A stretch of 64,000 nt of DNA, from NCBI GenBank assembly GCA_021186555.1, contig JAJKFL010000014.1:40697200-40761199 (forward strand). Direction: 5' to 3'. The DNA is from Reticulitermes speratus (Eukaryota; Arthropoda; Insecta; Blattodea; Rhinotermitidae). Numbering within the stretch: position 1 is the first letter of the stretch; the number at the start of each line of letters is the position of its first letter. Below are positions 54,728 through 64,000 of this stretch, one piece after another. The notes under the pieces are model-generated. The model had not been told where the DNA came from, did not search any database, and worked only from the letters and a program-made list of their open reading frames with translations. The position numbers and the translations under genes are program-made.

Positions 54728-55135
54728 TCATTCATTTCGTAGTCTGTCTTACGACAGGTCCGTAGCCTCTTCCAAAGCGAGTTCTCCACAGAGTGCGATC
54801 TAGTGCTTCCTCTTTCAATTTCCAGTATATTCTCTTTTCCTTAAGGTCATCCAGTAGCTGCTTACGTCTTCTTCCTCCTCTTCCTGTAATTTATATCCTT
54901 CCTTCTATCTTTCCTTCAATCACGTGTTTCAGAAGGCAGTTTCTACGCAAGATGTGACCAATCCAGTTAGATTTTCTTATTTTTATTGTATGTAGGATAT
55001 TCCTAACCTCCTTGACTCCTTGACTTCTTCATTTCTCACACGATCGGTCTAACTAATCTTCTCCATTCTTCTCCAGCACCACATTTCACAACTTTCCAGC
55101 TATTTCTGATCTGCTTTCCGAAGTGTCCAAGGTTA
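54728..55135 (-). pseudogene. LINE C-terminus (39-bp-tail family), single tail unit
   Basis: Minus strand from CTTGGACACTTCGGAAAGC to one 39-bp unit. Same region as 4148-4633 with several small changes, including a deletion near LHRVKEERN. Confidence 0.75.
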
Positions 55136-56640
55136 AGCACTATTCATGTAGTTAACTATGTAGGTTGGTGGTAAGACTGCTTCAACAGCAGATTTGTTGC
55201 ATTTCGTCATAAAGCCACTGAATATTCTCTGACATTTCGTGAATACTTTTAAACAAATAATTGTGTTGCCTGAAATCTGCAAGAAAAACGATCTTCAGAG
55301 TAATTTAGCACGTTGTCTAATAGTGCCATTATTTTAAGTGACAACAAACGCCAATCACCTTTTCAGGTTGATTACAAAGCCACTGACCGTCTCGTTTCCA
55401 CATTGGTTATCGAGATGTTGTGAGGTCCGTGCTGCTCACTTGCAGTCACTCTGCGGTTTTGCTGCGACGCATAGAGTCCCGGCACGTAAATTCAGAAGAA
55501 CATTTCCTGATATGCTATTTGAGCACAGTAAAACACTTTACATAACGTGAAAAGGACTTGGACAACAGGTTCTGGACGTATTTTAGAAGGTGAGAGAAAA
55601 TAAAAGTTACGTGCTGAGGAAAATCAGGAATAATTTAGTGATAGAGACATGTTCAAGGAGCAGTTTGGCCCGAATTACATAGCAGATGGGTGTGTTTGCG
55701 TCATCAGCACGAATTGAACGAATTGATAGAGTACTGTCGCATTTACTCCGTACGGCAACTGTCGTTTACAACCTCTCTGACACCGATTTTGCAAGAAAAC
55801 TCTAGTTTTAAATTTTTGCCTTCACACCGTTAATGCTGGAGAAATGGACCGCACGTTACGTTTAACTATGAAGCTTCATATTGGTGGATGTGTGAGCTCT
55901 CAGCATAACAGCCATTGATCTGCATGAAACCCCACGTTAATCTACGAAGAGCCATAACGTGATGTTGCTGTTGGTGCGTGGTGTGCTATAAGTGCAACTG
56001 GGATTATTTGCCTCTTTTTTTTTTCCAGACCATAAATTCACACCCATATGCAACATACATTCTAAAACCATTTTTAAGCACACTACAACAGCTCTCCCCG
56101 CCAAAGTTTCCATAAATTTCTGTGGTAAAATGAGTGAAATTGTAATGTTAATTGTAACGTGTTAAACTAAAACGCAAAACACGTCGAAGCCACTCCTGTC
56201 TAATTTGAATAGCGGCGGTCGCTGCAATGCCTGCTGTCACGCGAAACGCTGCGAGTATGGCGAGAGGTGTGAGTGAGGCCATATAAAATTGCCTCTTTAT
56301 GCATTAAGCTTTCGAATATGTAACAGTGTGTAAAACAGTTCTATTTAGAGCTCTTAGCGCTATGACGAAGATGATGAGTGATACGGTTCAAGCACCATAT
56401 CACCCATCATTATAAATTTTATTTCTACCAGAGAAGGCACTCACGTCTGCCGCAGATGGATGCATGCCTAATGCAAATGAGATCATAAAAGATCATGAAG
56501 TGACATTGTGATGTGATGCCGTGTAGTATGACATATAGGGGCCGATATTTCTAAGGATTCTACGGACTCCGTCCACTGGACAAATGGAGTTAGAATAACT
56601 TCCTTCATTTATGTGCATAAATTGAAGTGATTATCTTGGT
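55136..56640. other. No gene seen
   Basis: 1.5 kb with no recognised repeat, motif or long frame. Confidence 0.4.
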
Positions 56641-58090
56641 TTGTTTGTATGCCTTGAGAGATGTGACTGACTTGTTTTGTTTATAAGAATGTAGAGAAGT
56701 GACTGACTTGTTTTGTTTATAAGAATGTAGAGAGGTGACTGACTTGTTTTGTTTATAAGAATGTAGAGAGGTGACTGACTTGTTTTGTTTATAAGAATGT
56801 AGAGAGGTAACTGACTTGTTTTGTTTATAAGAATGTAGAGATGTGACTGACTTGTTTTGTTTATAAGAATGTAGAGAGGTGACTGACTTGTTTTGTTTAT
56901 AAGAATGTAGAGAGGTGACTGACTTGTTTTGTTTATAAGAATGTAGAGAGGTGACTGACTTGTTTTGTTTATAAGAATGTAGAGAGGTGACTGACTTGTT
57001 TTGTTTATAAGAATGTAGAGAGGTGACTGACTTGTTTTGTTTATAAGAATGTAGAGAGGTGACTGACTTGTTTTGTTTATAAGAATGTAGAGAGATGACT
57101 GACTTGTTTTGTTTATAAGAATGTAGAGAGGTGACTGACTTGTTTTGTTTATAAGAATGTAGAGAGATGACTGACTTGTTTTGTTTATAAGAATGTAGAG
57201 ATGTGACTGACTTGTTTTGTTTATAAGAATGTAGAGAGATAACTGACTTGTTTTGTTTATAAGAATGTAGAGAGGTGACTGACTTGTTTTGTTTATAAGC
57301 ATGGGGAGAGGTGACTGACTTATCTTGTTTATAAGAATGTAGAGGTGACTGACTTGTCTTGTTTATAAGAATGGAGAGATGTAACTGACTTGTCTTGTTT
57401 ATAAGAATGGAGAGAGGTGACTGACTTGTCTGTTTATAAGCATGGGAGTGGTGACTGACTTGTCTTGTTTATAAGAATGGAGAGATGTAACTGACTTGTC
57501 TTGTTTATAAGAATGTAGAGAGGTGACTGACTTGTTTTGTTTATAAGCATGGGGAGAGGTGACTGACTTATCTTGTTTATAAGAATGTAGAGAGGTGACT
57601 GACTTGTCTTGTTTATAAGAATGGAGAGATGTAACTGACTTGTCTTGTTTATAAGAATGGAGAGAGGTGACTGACTTGTTTTGTTTATAAGCATGGGGAG
57701 AGGTGACTGACTTATCTTGTTTATAAGAATGTAGAGAGGTGACTGACTTGTCTTGTTTATAAGAATGGAGAGATGTAACTGACTTGTCTTGTTTATAAGA
57801 ATGGAGAGAGGTGACTGACTTGTTTTGTTTATAAGCATGGGGAGAGGTGACTGACTTATCTTGTTTATAAGAATGTAGAGAGGTGACTGACTTGTCTTGT
57901 TTATAAGAATGGAGAGATGTAACTGACTTGTCTTGTTTATAAGAATGGAGAGAGGTGACTGACTTGTTTTGTTTATAAGCATGGGGAGAGGTGACTGACT
58001 TATCTTGTTTATAAGAATGGAGAGATGAGACTGACTTGTTTTTTTATAAAGATGTGGAGAAGTGGCTGGCTTTATTGTTTATAAGCATGG
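56641..58090. repeat. 36-bp tandem array, about 40 copies, with a 144-bp higher-order unit
   Basis: Unit TTGTTTTGTTTATAAGAATG then TAGAGAGGTGACTGAC. Left half (to about 57290) is nearly uniform. In the right half four unit types alternate, and GCATGGGG recurs at 57547, 57691, 57835 and 57979, exactly 144 bp apart. LINKTSQSPLYI-type frames are artefacts. Confidence 0.96.
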
Positions 58091-59769
58091 GGACAGATTG
58101 AAGTCCAAGTCACGTTAAGACAGTGCCAATCGCTCCGTCGTGGTTTCGAGCCCCTCCCGCGGTTCATGACCAGATTTTGTTCTACGTATTACATACTTCG
58201 TCTCAGATTTGTGGCACCCTGTCTGACGAGAGTGCTGGTGTGTCCTTTGTCTTGCCGCGGTCATAGTCGACTGTTCATATACATGTACGTATACACGTCT
58301 TTTCTTTTCTGTGTGCGTGATTTACAATAACAAATCAATTTACAGTGTACAGTATTTACATAATAGGCCTACATACATGGCATCCCTCAGTCCAGGCATT
58401 GTACAGAAAGATAATGCCTTCACTTATAGCAGGATTAATTGCACAAAGTATCCAGCTTCAGGCGCCAGGTAACGTTAGTGAGCCTAGGCTGATGTCACAA
58501 GTGGGGAGAGTGCGCGAAGTCGTGTGCGCGTAGATCAGTGTGTTTCTGCAGTCAGAGCCGTGGAGGTGCCAGTATTGGTCTGCTTACGTAGCAGCTACAA
58601 TCATGTGACTGAGGTAGGAGGGTCGTAAGGTTTGTGAGACTGGCGCTAAAAGGTGTTATGAACATGATGGGGACTTTGTGGAAGTAATCCTACTATACTC
58701 ATTTCTTGCTAAAATTCAGGCACTTGAAAGCTCGTAAGCTTTAGAGTCGCCAAACTAAGCGTTTTATATTTCCTGTGCTGGAATTTGCCTTGTCCAGTGT
58801 ATGACTTATGCTTGCTGCTTGCCTAATTTTGTGACAAAATCACACACGTGTGGAAATTTGAAGGCCACATGGAAATCGAATGTCTCTATGTGCCTTGGGA
58901 ATTTGTCGATCGTGCTGAGAGCCGAAGACGGACAGTGTTCAAAATAATAATAGTAATTCTCATTGTAATACAGCATCGTCACATAAATTTAGTCATTTTG
59001 GTTACCTTTGCTGTAATAGACATCGTTCTCGCATTACATGAATGTTAAGACCGATTTAGTATATAAAACAGCAAGAAATGCGTTTGGTGAACATGTCACT
59101 CTCATCCTAATGCATTGTTACAATCTCTTTAGCTATATAACCTCTTTGTATCTATATTAGCCACGTCTCCGTCACGTGACGAGCTACAGTAATAATCACG
59201 CGCTATTCCACGGCCTCTTCAAAAGGGCATATCTTGATTCTTACACAAACCAGACCTCCAATTTCATCTCCTTTTGTAATGTCATCTGGTTGTGCTGTTG
59301 TATTATATGCTCGATGCACAACTCTTTCTTCCGCCTCAGCCCATACGTCTTAGCGAATAAAGTCTTTCTCAATTATACACACTATTTCTTCACCAACAGC
59401 GTGTATATTACAGAGAACATCCAAACCGATAACAATCTTTGCCGTTGTCACCTGGATCTGATTGCGTACGTCACAGAGAACATAAAAACCTGTAGCAATG
59501 GTTGTTATGATAATCAGGGTGTGACTCACTCATTCACATACTCGCTCATTTATTCGTATCGAGGGTATGTGTTAGACATGTTTACCTCATTCTGACGAAC
59601 AGGCACAACTTTCTTAGCCAGTCTGTATATCAAATTATTAATATTTAGAGTGACAGGAAATTATGCTTAAATTCTTAGTAGTATGGCATTTTTATGGCAT
59701 ACTTAGAAATAAGACTTGTGTGTGAGTATGACATCTTGTTAAACGGTATGTAGAGAATTTTATACAACA
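58091..59769. other. No gene; dispersed repeat H at about 58105-58210
   Basis: GTCGTGGTTTCGAGCCCCTC and GACCAGATTTTGTTCTA are shared with 63520-63630 and look B-box-like. A 139-codon frame at 59176-59595 has no recognised domain. Confidence 0.45.
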
Positions 59770-59771
59770 TA

Positions 59772-59955
59772 CAGTGGAAATCGGTTATAACTTCATAAAT
59801 GGGACTGATTATTTTGTGTTGTTATAAACGAGTGTTGTTATAACCGAGCAGAATAATGTTATGGTTAACAGTGAGAATTAATTGGTAGCATAGAATATCT
59901 GACGTTATAGATGTGGTGTCGTATAAACCGATGTCTTTATAACCGGGCTGGACTC
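59772..59955. mobile_element. Short TA-type MITE, copy 2
   Basis: TA flanks at 59770-59771 and 59956-59957. CAGTGGAAATCGGTTATAAC and inverted TTATAACCGGGCTGGACTC ends. Centre TAATGTTATGGTTAACAGTG shared with 7856-8020. Confidence 0.7.
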
Positions 59956-59957
59956 TA

Positions 59958-60581
59958 TATATCACCATCACATTGCTCAAGATATCAAGTGATCAAGCCA
60001 TTGGCTCCTCGTGATTAGTCTTATAGCAGATGAAGAGGACGATGTTCTGGAAACAGAGTAGCGTACTACGACAAGTGGTTTTGACGCGACTGATTGTCAG
60101 GAAGTATTTCGAGGGACCTCGTTTGGGCATAGTTCCAATGCACGCACGAAATCACGCGAGGTTCTCCACGACACTTTCCACATATGTGGTTATAACACGT
60201 TAATCTGTTCGTGTTAGTAAAATCCGTGGGCACCCTACCGTCAACTTGTCGTAGCTGTTACCCTTTGTGTCTCAAGGGTACGCTGGTCAAACCTTCGGAA
60301 CACATCAGCGTCTACATAATGTATTGCCAGATTCCCGTGTATCAGCAGAAGCTCGATTACAGACATGAATGTTTCATCGCATGTCACAGTGTTCGACGTG
60401 TGTGTATTCCACAGTCATTCTGTTACCGATCTAGCTCTCAATCTGTCGCATAAGCCTTATGCCGGGAATATACGTGGTGCTTTGCTGCGGAGGTGGGAAA
60501 AGAGAGCCACTACTGCAGTTGTAGTACAACTATATTTGTTCCAGTTTCGTTGTGCTATATGTATATTTCACTTTTCTAAGG
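59958..60581. other. No gene seen
   Basis: Short overlapping frames without motifs. Confidence 0.4.
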
Positions 60582-60591
60582 AAGTTCACAG

Positions 60592-60989
60592 TGACCGCGC
60601 GGTCTAAGGCGTGGGTCTGCGGCCGCTCTCTTACTAGGATTGTGGGTTCGAATCCCACCGGGGGCATGGATGTTTGTGTTGTGTTTGTTGTAAGGACGGC
60701 AGCATGGAACGTAAATTGACATGAAGGACGAAAGGATTTAAACAGTACAAAAATGGATCAAAGGGGAAAAATCCCGGACAGGCAAAAAAAAAAAAAAACC
60801 CACCGGGGGCATGGATGTCTGTCTGTTGTGAGTGTTGTGTGTTGTCAGGTAGAGGTCTCTGCGTCGGGCTGGTTACTCGTCTAGAGGAGTCCTACCGAGT
60901 GTGGTGTGTCTAAAAAGTGTGTGATCGTGAAGCGTCGTACAATGACGAGGCCTAGGCCCCCAAGGGGCTGTCGAGCCATTAAAAAAGGG
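60592..60989 (+). mobile_element. SINE-A copy 7, interrupted
   Basis: Head GACCGCGCGGTCTAAGGCG, B box GGGTTCGAATCCCACC; the body resumes after an insertion and runs to GGGGCTGTCGAGCCATT. Near duplication AARTTCACAG at 60582-60591 and 60990-60999. Confidence 0.88.
60674..60798 (+). mobile_element. Nested 125-bp poly-A insertion in SINE-A
   Basis: The 20 bases ending GGGGGCATGGATGT occur at 60654-60673 and again at 60799-60818, immediately after 15 A residues. This is a target duplication around a short retroposed sequence of unknown origin (contains GGACGGCAGCATGGAACG and TCCCGGACAGGC). Confidence 0.75.
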
Positions 60990-60999
60990 AAATTCACAG

Positions 61000-61880
61000 A
61001 GTAATGTAGGCTTATTTATTAAAAAAAATTCTTCTTCTTTGTAATGTTCTGAGGCCTCTGAAAGTAAATGTTTCAGTAGCTTACATAAGTCACGATGCAC
61101 CACGCCGTACACCCGTCTAAGCAGATACCTGCCTAACGGAACTGCAAAGCGCATTGCTACTACGTGTCTTGTTTACCCACTTAACGGTTACAAGTCTATC
61201 AAAACTGAGCCCTGTTTTGCACGTGAAAAGACTCTTTATTTTCGTGACAAATAACCGTTCGGATAAGTTTGTTACTCCATTTAACGGTGACATGTTATCT
61301 CGAAATCTCACTAGCTCAGGACATCTGTGATACTATATTCTGGACTAATTTTTTTTCAGAACAAATATTCAGACTTTTGGAATCTTTTGTTTCCTTTTGT
61401 TTCACCGTTCTTGAGTACGAGCTGCTGATTGAGACGTGGATCGCCATTTCCATGCTCATATATTGTTACGCAATTATTTCTCATCCTGGCCACCAGACAG
61501 CGTGATTGATCATCTGGTCCCGCGATAAACTCACCCGAGTTTTTTTTGGTCTTTGTACTGAAACAGTTAAAGGTTATGTTTACAGCGCGAATGAAAAGTA
61601 ACAATTGAACCGTTACTAATTTGTTATGGAAAGTGGCTGGCTTTTTAGTGAGCAGGAAATTAACGTTAATGAAGCTGCTTTCGTGACTCTGAGTGGAAAT
61701 GTTAAACATGTGTTTTTATCGACTTTGTTGTTATTAGTACATTCAGACTTAGCAGAGTGACGTCATCCTGAATGATAAAAACACGAGGATGATGGAAAAG
61801 TCTTCAGTAAACCTAATTAATAATTATGAATAAGATTATTTCTGCTTGAAAGGCGCCACTGTGTTTACCAACGTTTCTTG
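61000..61880. other. No gene seen
   Basis: No recognised element. The 117-codon minus frame at 61356-61709 has no motif I know. Confidence 0.4.
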
Positions 61881-61960
61881 GCCACGCCATAGCTCACGTA
61901 GGTTAGTCGCCGGTCTTGCACCGCAGAGGGCCGGGTTCGACAACCGATACATGCTTATTG
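61881..61960 (+). mobile_element. tRNA-like SINE head, fifth type
   Basis: GCCACGCCATAGCTCACGTA, then GGCCGGGTTCGACAACC as B-box-like. The body is not matched elsewhere in the window. Confidence 0.45.
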
Positions 61961-62118
61961 CGGGAAGCTTTCACTAAAGTGAGCTTATACGAGACTGTGG
62001 TGTGGTCTACAATGCGATTCTCTGTAAGGTTATGTATGTAATCTGTGTCTGTTTCGTATATGTTTATTTCGTTCTCCGTAGGTTGAGGTGTTGCGACTGG
62101 CTGATCCCCCATCCAAGG

Positions 62119-62428
62119 TAAAGGTAAATCAACCCCATTACAGGCCTAGGCAGGCCCTGAGGGGTCCAGGAGTTTGAGGCTCCCAGATTTGTAGACAATC
62201 GGCACATGAAGGTGGTAAGGTTGTCAGCCCTACGCACCGGCCGCCTTTACCCCCCAGGAAATATTCCTGGTACTCATTTCTGTTAGAGGCTGAGTCGACC
62301 CCAGGGCCATAGTGCGACCGAAACGATTATGTCAAGGAATTAATTCCAATGACACCATCGGGAATCGAACCAGCGACGTTCCGGTTTTTAGCGTAGTGCC
62401 TCAACCAACTACGCCACCACGCCCCCCC
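62119..62428 (-). mobile_element. SINE-B copy 4
   Basis: Minus strand head GGCGTGGTGGCGTAGTTGG, GGTTCGATTCCC, tail TTTACCTTTACC. Perfect duplication CCCCCATCCAAGG at 62106-62118 and 62429-62441. Confidence 0.9.
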
Positions 62429-62441
62429 CCCCCATCCAAGG

Positions 62442-63120
62442 AGTCCTACCAAATGTCTACAAACCATACTTATAAAGAAGAAAGTCTGGAAACCCTTTGT
62501 CATGTTGGCCTGTATTTACATAAATATAAGTACATAAACAAATACATAACAAAACAGAATTTGAATAAAAGAAACAGGGCATTTGTATGGAGGAACTGAG
62601 GAAGATCGCGAAAACTAAGATGGGATAGCGTCCCGGCCGAATTTCGAAACTGGCATCTACCGTAGAACTACCTCTCTAGCCAACTTGCTCAGTGGTTAAA
62701 GTCGTTAGTGTCATTAGTGTCCCACCTTGGAAGTAACACCCTGTGATGTAACAGTCCCGTGAAGCATACAGGCCTCACTGGTCCTGATTAACATAATCAT
62801 TTGTGTAATAAATCATGTTAGTTAGCTTTCACGCAGGTTACTAGACCAAGAAATGCATTATATGCGTGTTAGCGTCAGGCAAATACATCATAATTATGCA
62901 ACGGGCTGTATGAACACACTCTCTGATGCAGGAGTAATTAATAGGCAACACGCGATACTAATTTGGCTCGCAGCTCAATCCTTATGCCTTAATTAGTTAT
63001 GTGGATGCACACCGTTGTGAACAAAGCGAGACTGCCTAGGAATAGAACTGTCATTCTTGTGCGGTGAAGCCTAATACAGAAACTTGAAGTACAATTTGTA
63101 CTTGTCGCAGTGCGCTGACG
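62442..63120. other. No gene seen
   Basis: A possible tRNA-like remnant (GCTCAGTGGTTAAAGTCG) near 62688, not supported further. Confidence 0.4.
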
Positions 63121-63324
63121 TAAAATGGATCTTGAAGAATTGGGATGTGGGGGGCATGGAGTGGATTGATATGGCTCAGGATAGGGACAGGTGGCGGGCT
63201 CTTGTGAATGCGGTAATGAACCTTCGGGTTTCATAAAACGCGGGGAATTTCTTGACTATCTGACGAACTGTTAGCTTCTCAAGAAGGACTCTACTCCATG
63301 GAGTTAGTTAGTTAGTTAGTTAGT
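63121..63324 (+). pseudogene. LINE 3' end with (TTAG)n tail, copy
   Basis: Encodes [20 protein letters not shown] then MNLRVS and stop, then a short UTR and (GTTA)n tail at 63302-63324. Same family as 17508-18090; a frameshift precedes this segment. Confidence 0.75.
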
Positions 63325-63387
63325 GCGGTTACGTAGTAGCTCAATGTAATTATTATTCAAGGCACATTAAACGTTTAAAGTTTAAAG

Positions 63388-63505
63388 CGGCCGGAGCGCG
63401 AGACTGACCACTCACCTTCACCTAGTGTCGAGGTTGAGAATGAATCCAGTGTGCCCACACTTTCTCTATATGACTTCACGGTTTGTGCAGGAACAACTTG
63501 ACCTT
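63388..63505 (+). mobile_element. SINE-C copy 10, 3' part only
   Basis: AAGCGGCCGGAGCGCGAGAC, CTTCACCTAGTGTCGAGGTT, GACTTCACGG align with the SINE-C 3' half. Confidence 0.55.
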
Positions 63506-64000
63506 TCCTTTCACCTTATAGTCACGTTATGGCTGCCGGTAAGTCATGCAGTCCGTCGTGATTTCGAGCCCCTTCTGAAGCTCGTGACCAGATTTTAGTC
63601 TATGTATTGAATCCTAGGTGAAATAGGTGAAAGGCAAGGATTTTGAAACATTTCCCAGTCTGTGATTTTTTACAGGGTCCTAGTAATACCTACCTCTAAC
63701 AGGATCCAGTATGAGGAAATGCTCAGTAGGTGATGTAAATCCGGAATGTCAGAGCCGGTGACATCTAACAGTCGGATATTTTGATGAACCATAATATTGA
63801 ACACGTCACATTTCCCCGCTGGAGAGTAAAGAGAGGGATATTTTGGCACTGAATTTTCAAAATCATTTACGTCAGACAAATATGTCTGTCGTCTGATTTT
63901 TTTTGAAACTGTGCGGTTACAAAATTGGTCCTTAGGCTTTCCAACATCTTCCAAGACGGACGTACGTCTAATGACTGGGATCACAATGACGTCTGTGTCA
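63506..64000. other. No gene; repeat H copy 2 at about 63520-63630
   Basis: Shares GTCGTGATTTCGAGCCCCTT with 58105-58210. The 104-codon minus frame at 63670-63984 has no known motif. Confidence 0.4.

Noticed and set aside
56631-57982. Open frames of 182-223 codons (LINKTSQSPLYI repeats)
   Set aside because: 36-bp tandem repeat read as 12 codons; no start context or domain.
59176-59595. 139-codon open frame as a host gene
   Set aside because: Composition typical of chance AT-rich frames; no motif recognised.

Overview
This window looks like repeat-rich, gene-poor DNA from an insect, most likely a cockroach (Periplaneta americana or a close relative). The evidence is four families of tRNA-headed SINEs, non-LTR retrotransposon C-termini ending in a GYGPVVRQTAE-like motif, Tc1/mariner, pogo-like and hAT-like DNA elements, and many long minisatellites. 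The organism call is pattern recognition from the sequence and was not searched. I find no cellular protein-coding gene, no functional tRNA or rRNA gene and no CRISPR array. Long open frames in the arrays near 11.3, 13.8, 19.3, 25.3, 42.6, 49-50.5 and 57 kb are by-products of tandem repeats.

Layout. 0-9.6 kb: SINE-D and SINE-C copies, a reverse-transcriptase scrap, a mariner transposase pseudogene split by a palindromic Penelope-like insertion, a LINE C-terminus, a second palindromic element with a hammerhead-like motif, a mariner N-terminus and several MITEs. 9.9-15.3 kb: SINE-B, a (TACA)n tract, a 24 x 43-bp array and a roughly 42 x 35-bp array. 16-24.6 kb: SINE-A, a hAT-like MITE, a LINE 3' end, a 16-bp array ending at a complete hammerhead-like motif, a 114-bp satellite and two converging SINE-B copies. 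25-32 kb: a noisy 48-bp array, a 10 x 39-bp LINE tail, a pogo-like element carrying three SINEs, and the same 114-bp satellite in inverted orientation. 32-44 kb: a 3.25-kb 28/32-bp array, another LINE with a 10 x 39-bp tail, SINE-C copies, a deleted TA-type transposon and an 8 x 48-bp array. 44-48 kb: a palindromic element with hammerhead-like motifs on both strands, then a decayed jockey-like LINE hit by a SINE, a hAT-like MITE and a deleted Tc1/mariner element. 48-64 kb: a noisy 42-bp array, a fourth palindromic element, LINE fragments, a 36-bp array with higher-order structure, a SINE with a nested poly-A insertion, and further SINE and LINE ends.

The most interesting system is a set of four palindromic insertions (3059-3706, 4956-5205, 44174-44485, 51499-51699). 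Each has two inverted arms, a 28-36-nt unique tail on one side only, and 12-15-bp flanking direct repeats. Each arm holds a motif of the form CTGANGA-T-stem-GAAAC-loop-GT-H. In the best copies (5009-5053, 44238-44278, 44345-44385) and in two isolated motifs (5804-5848, 19591-19630), stems I and II change sequence while keeping pairing. This matches minimal type I hammerhead ribozymes as known from Penelope-like elements, with one consistent extra U after the CUGANGA box.

Other strong signals: LINE 3' ends carrying exactly ten 39-bp repeats at two separate loci; two TA-flanked transposon deletion derivatives with about 112-bp terminal repeats that keep only a transposase C-terminus; and inverted arrays of the same 114-bp satellite that share a flank with a lone monomer.
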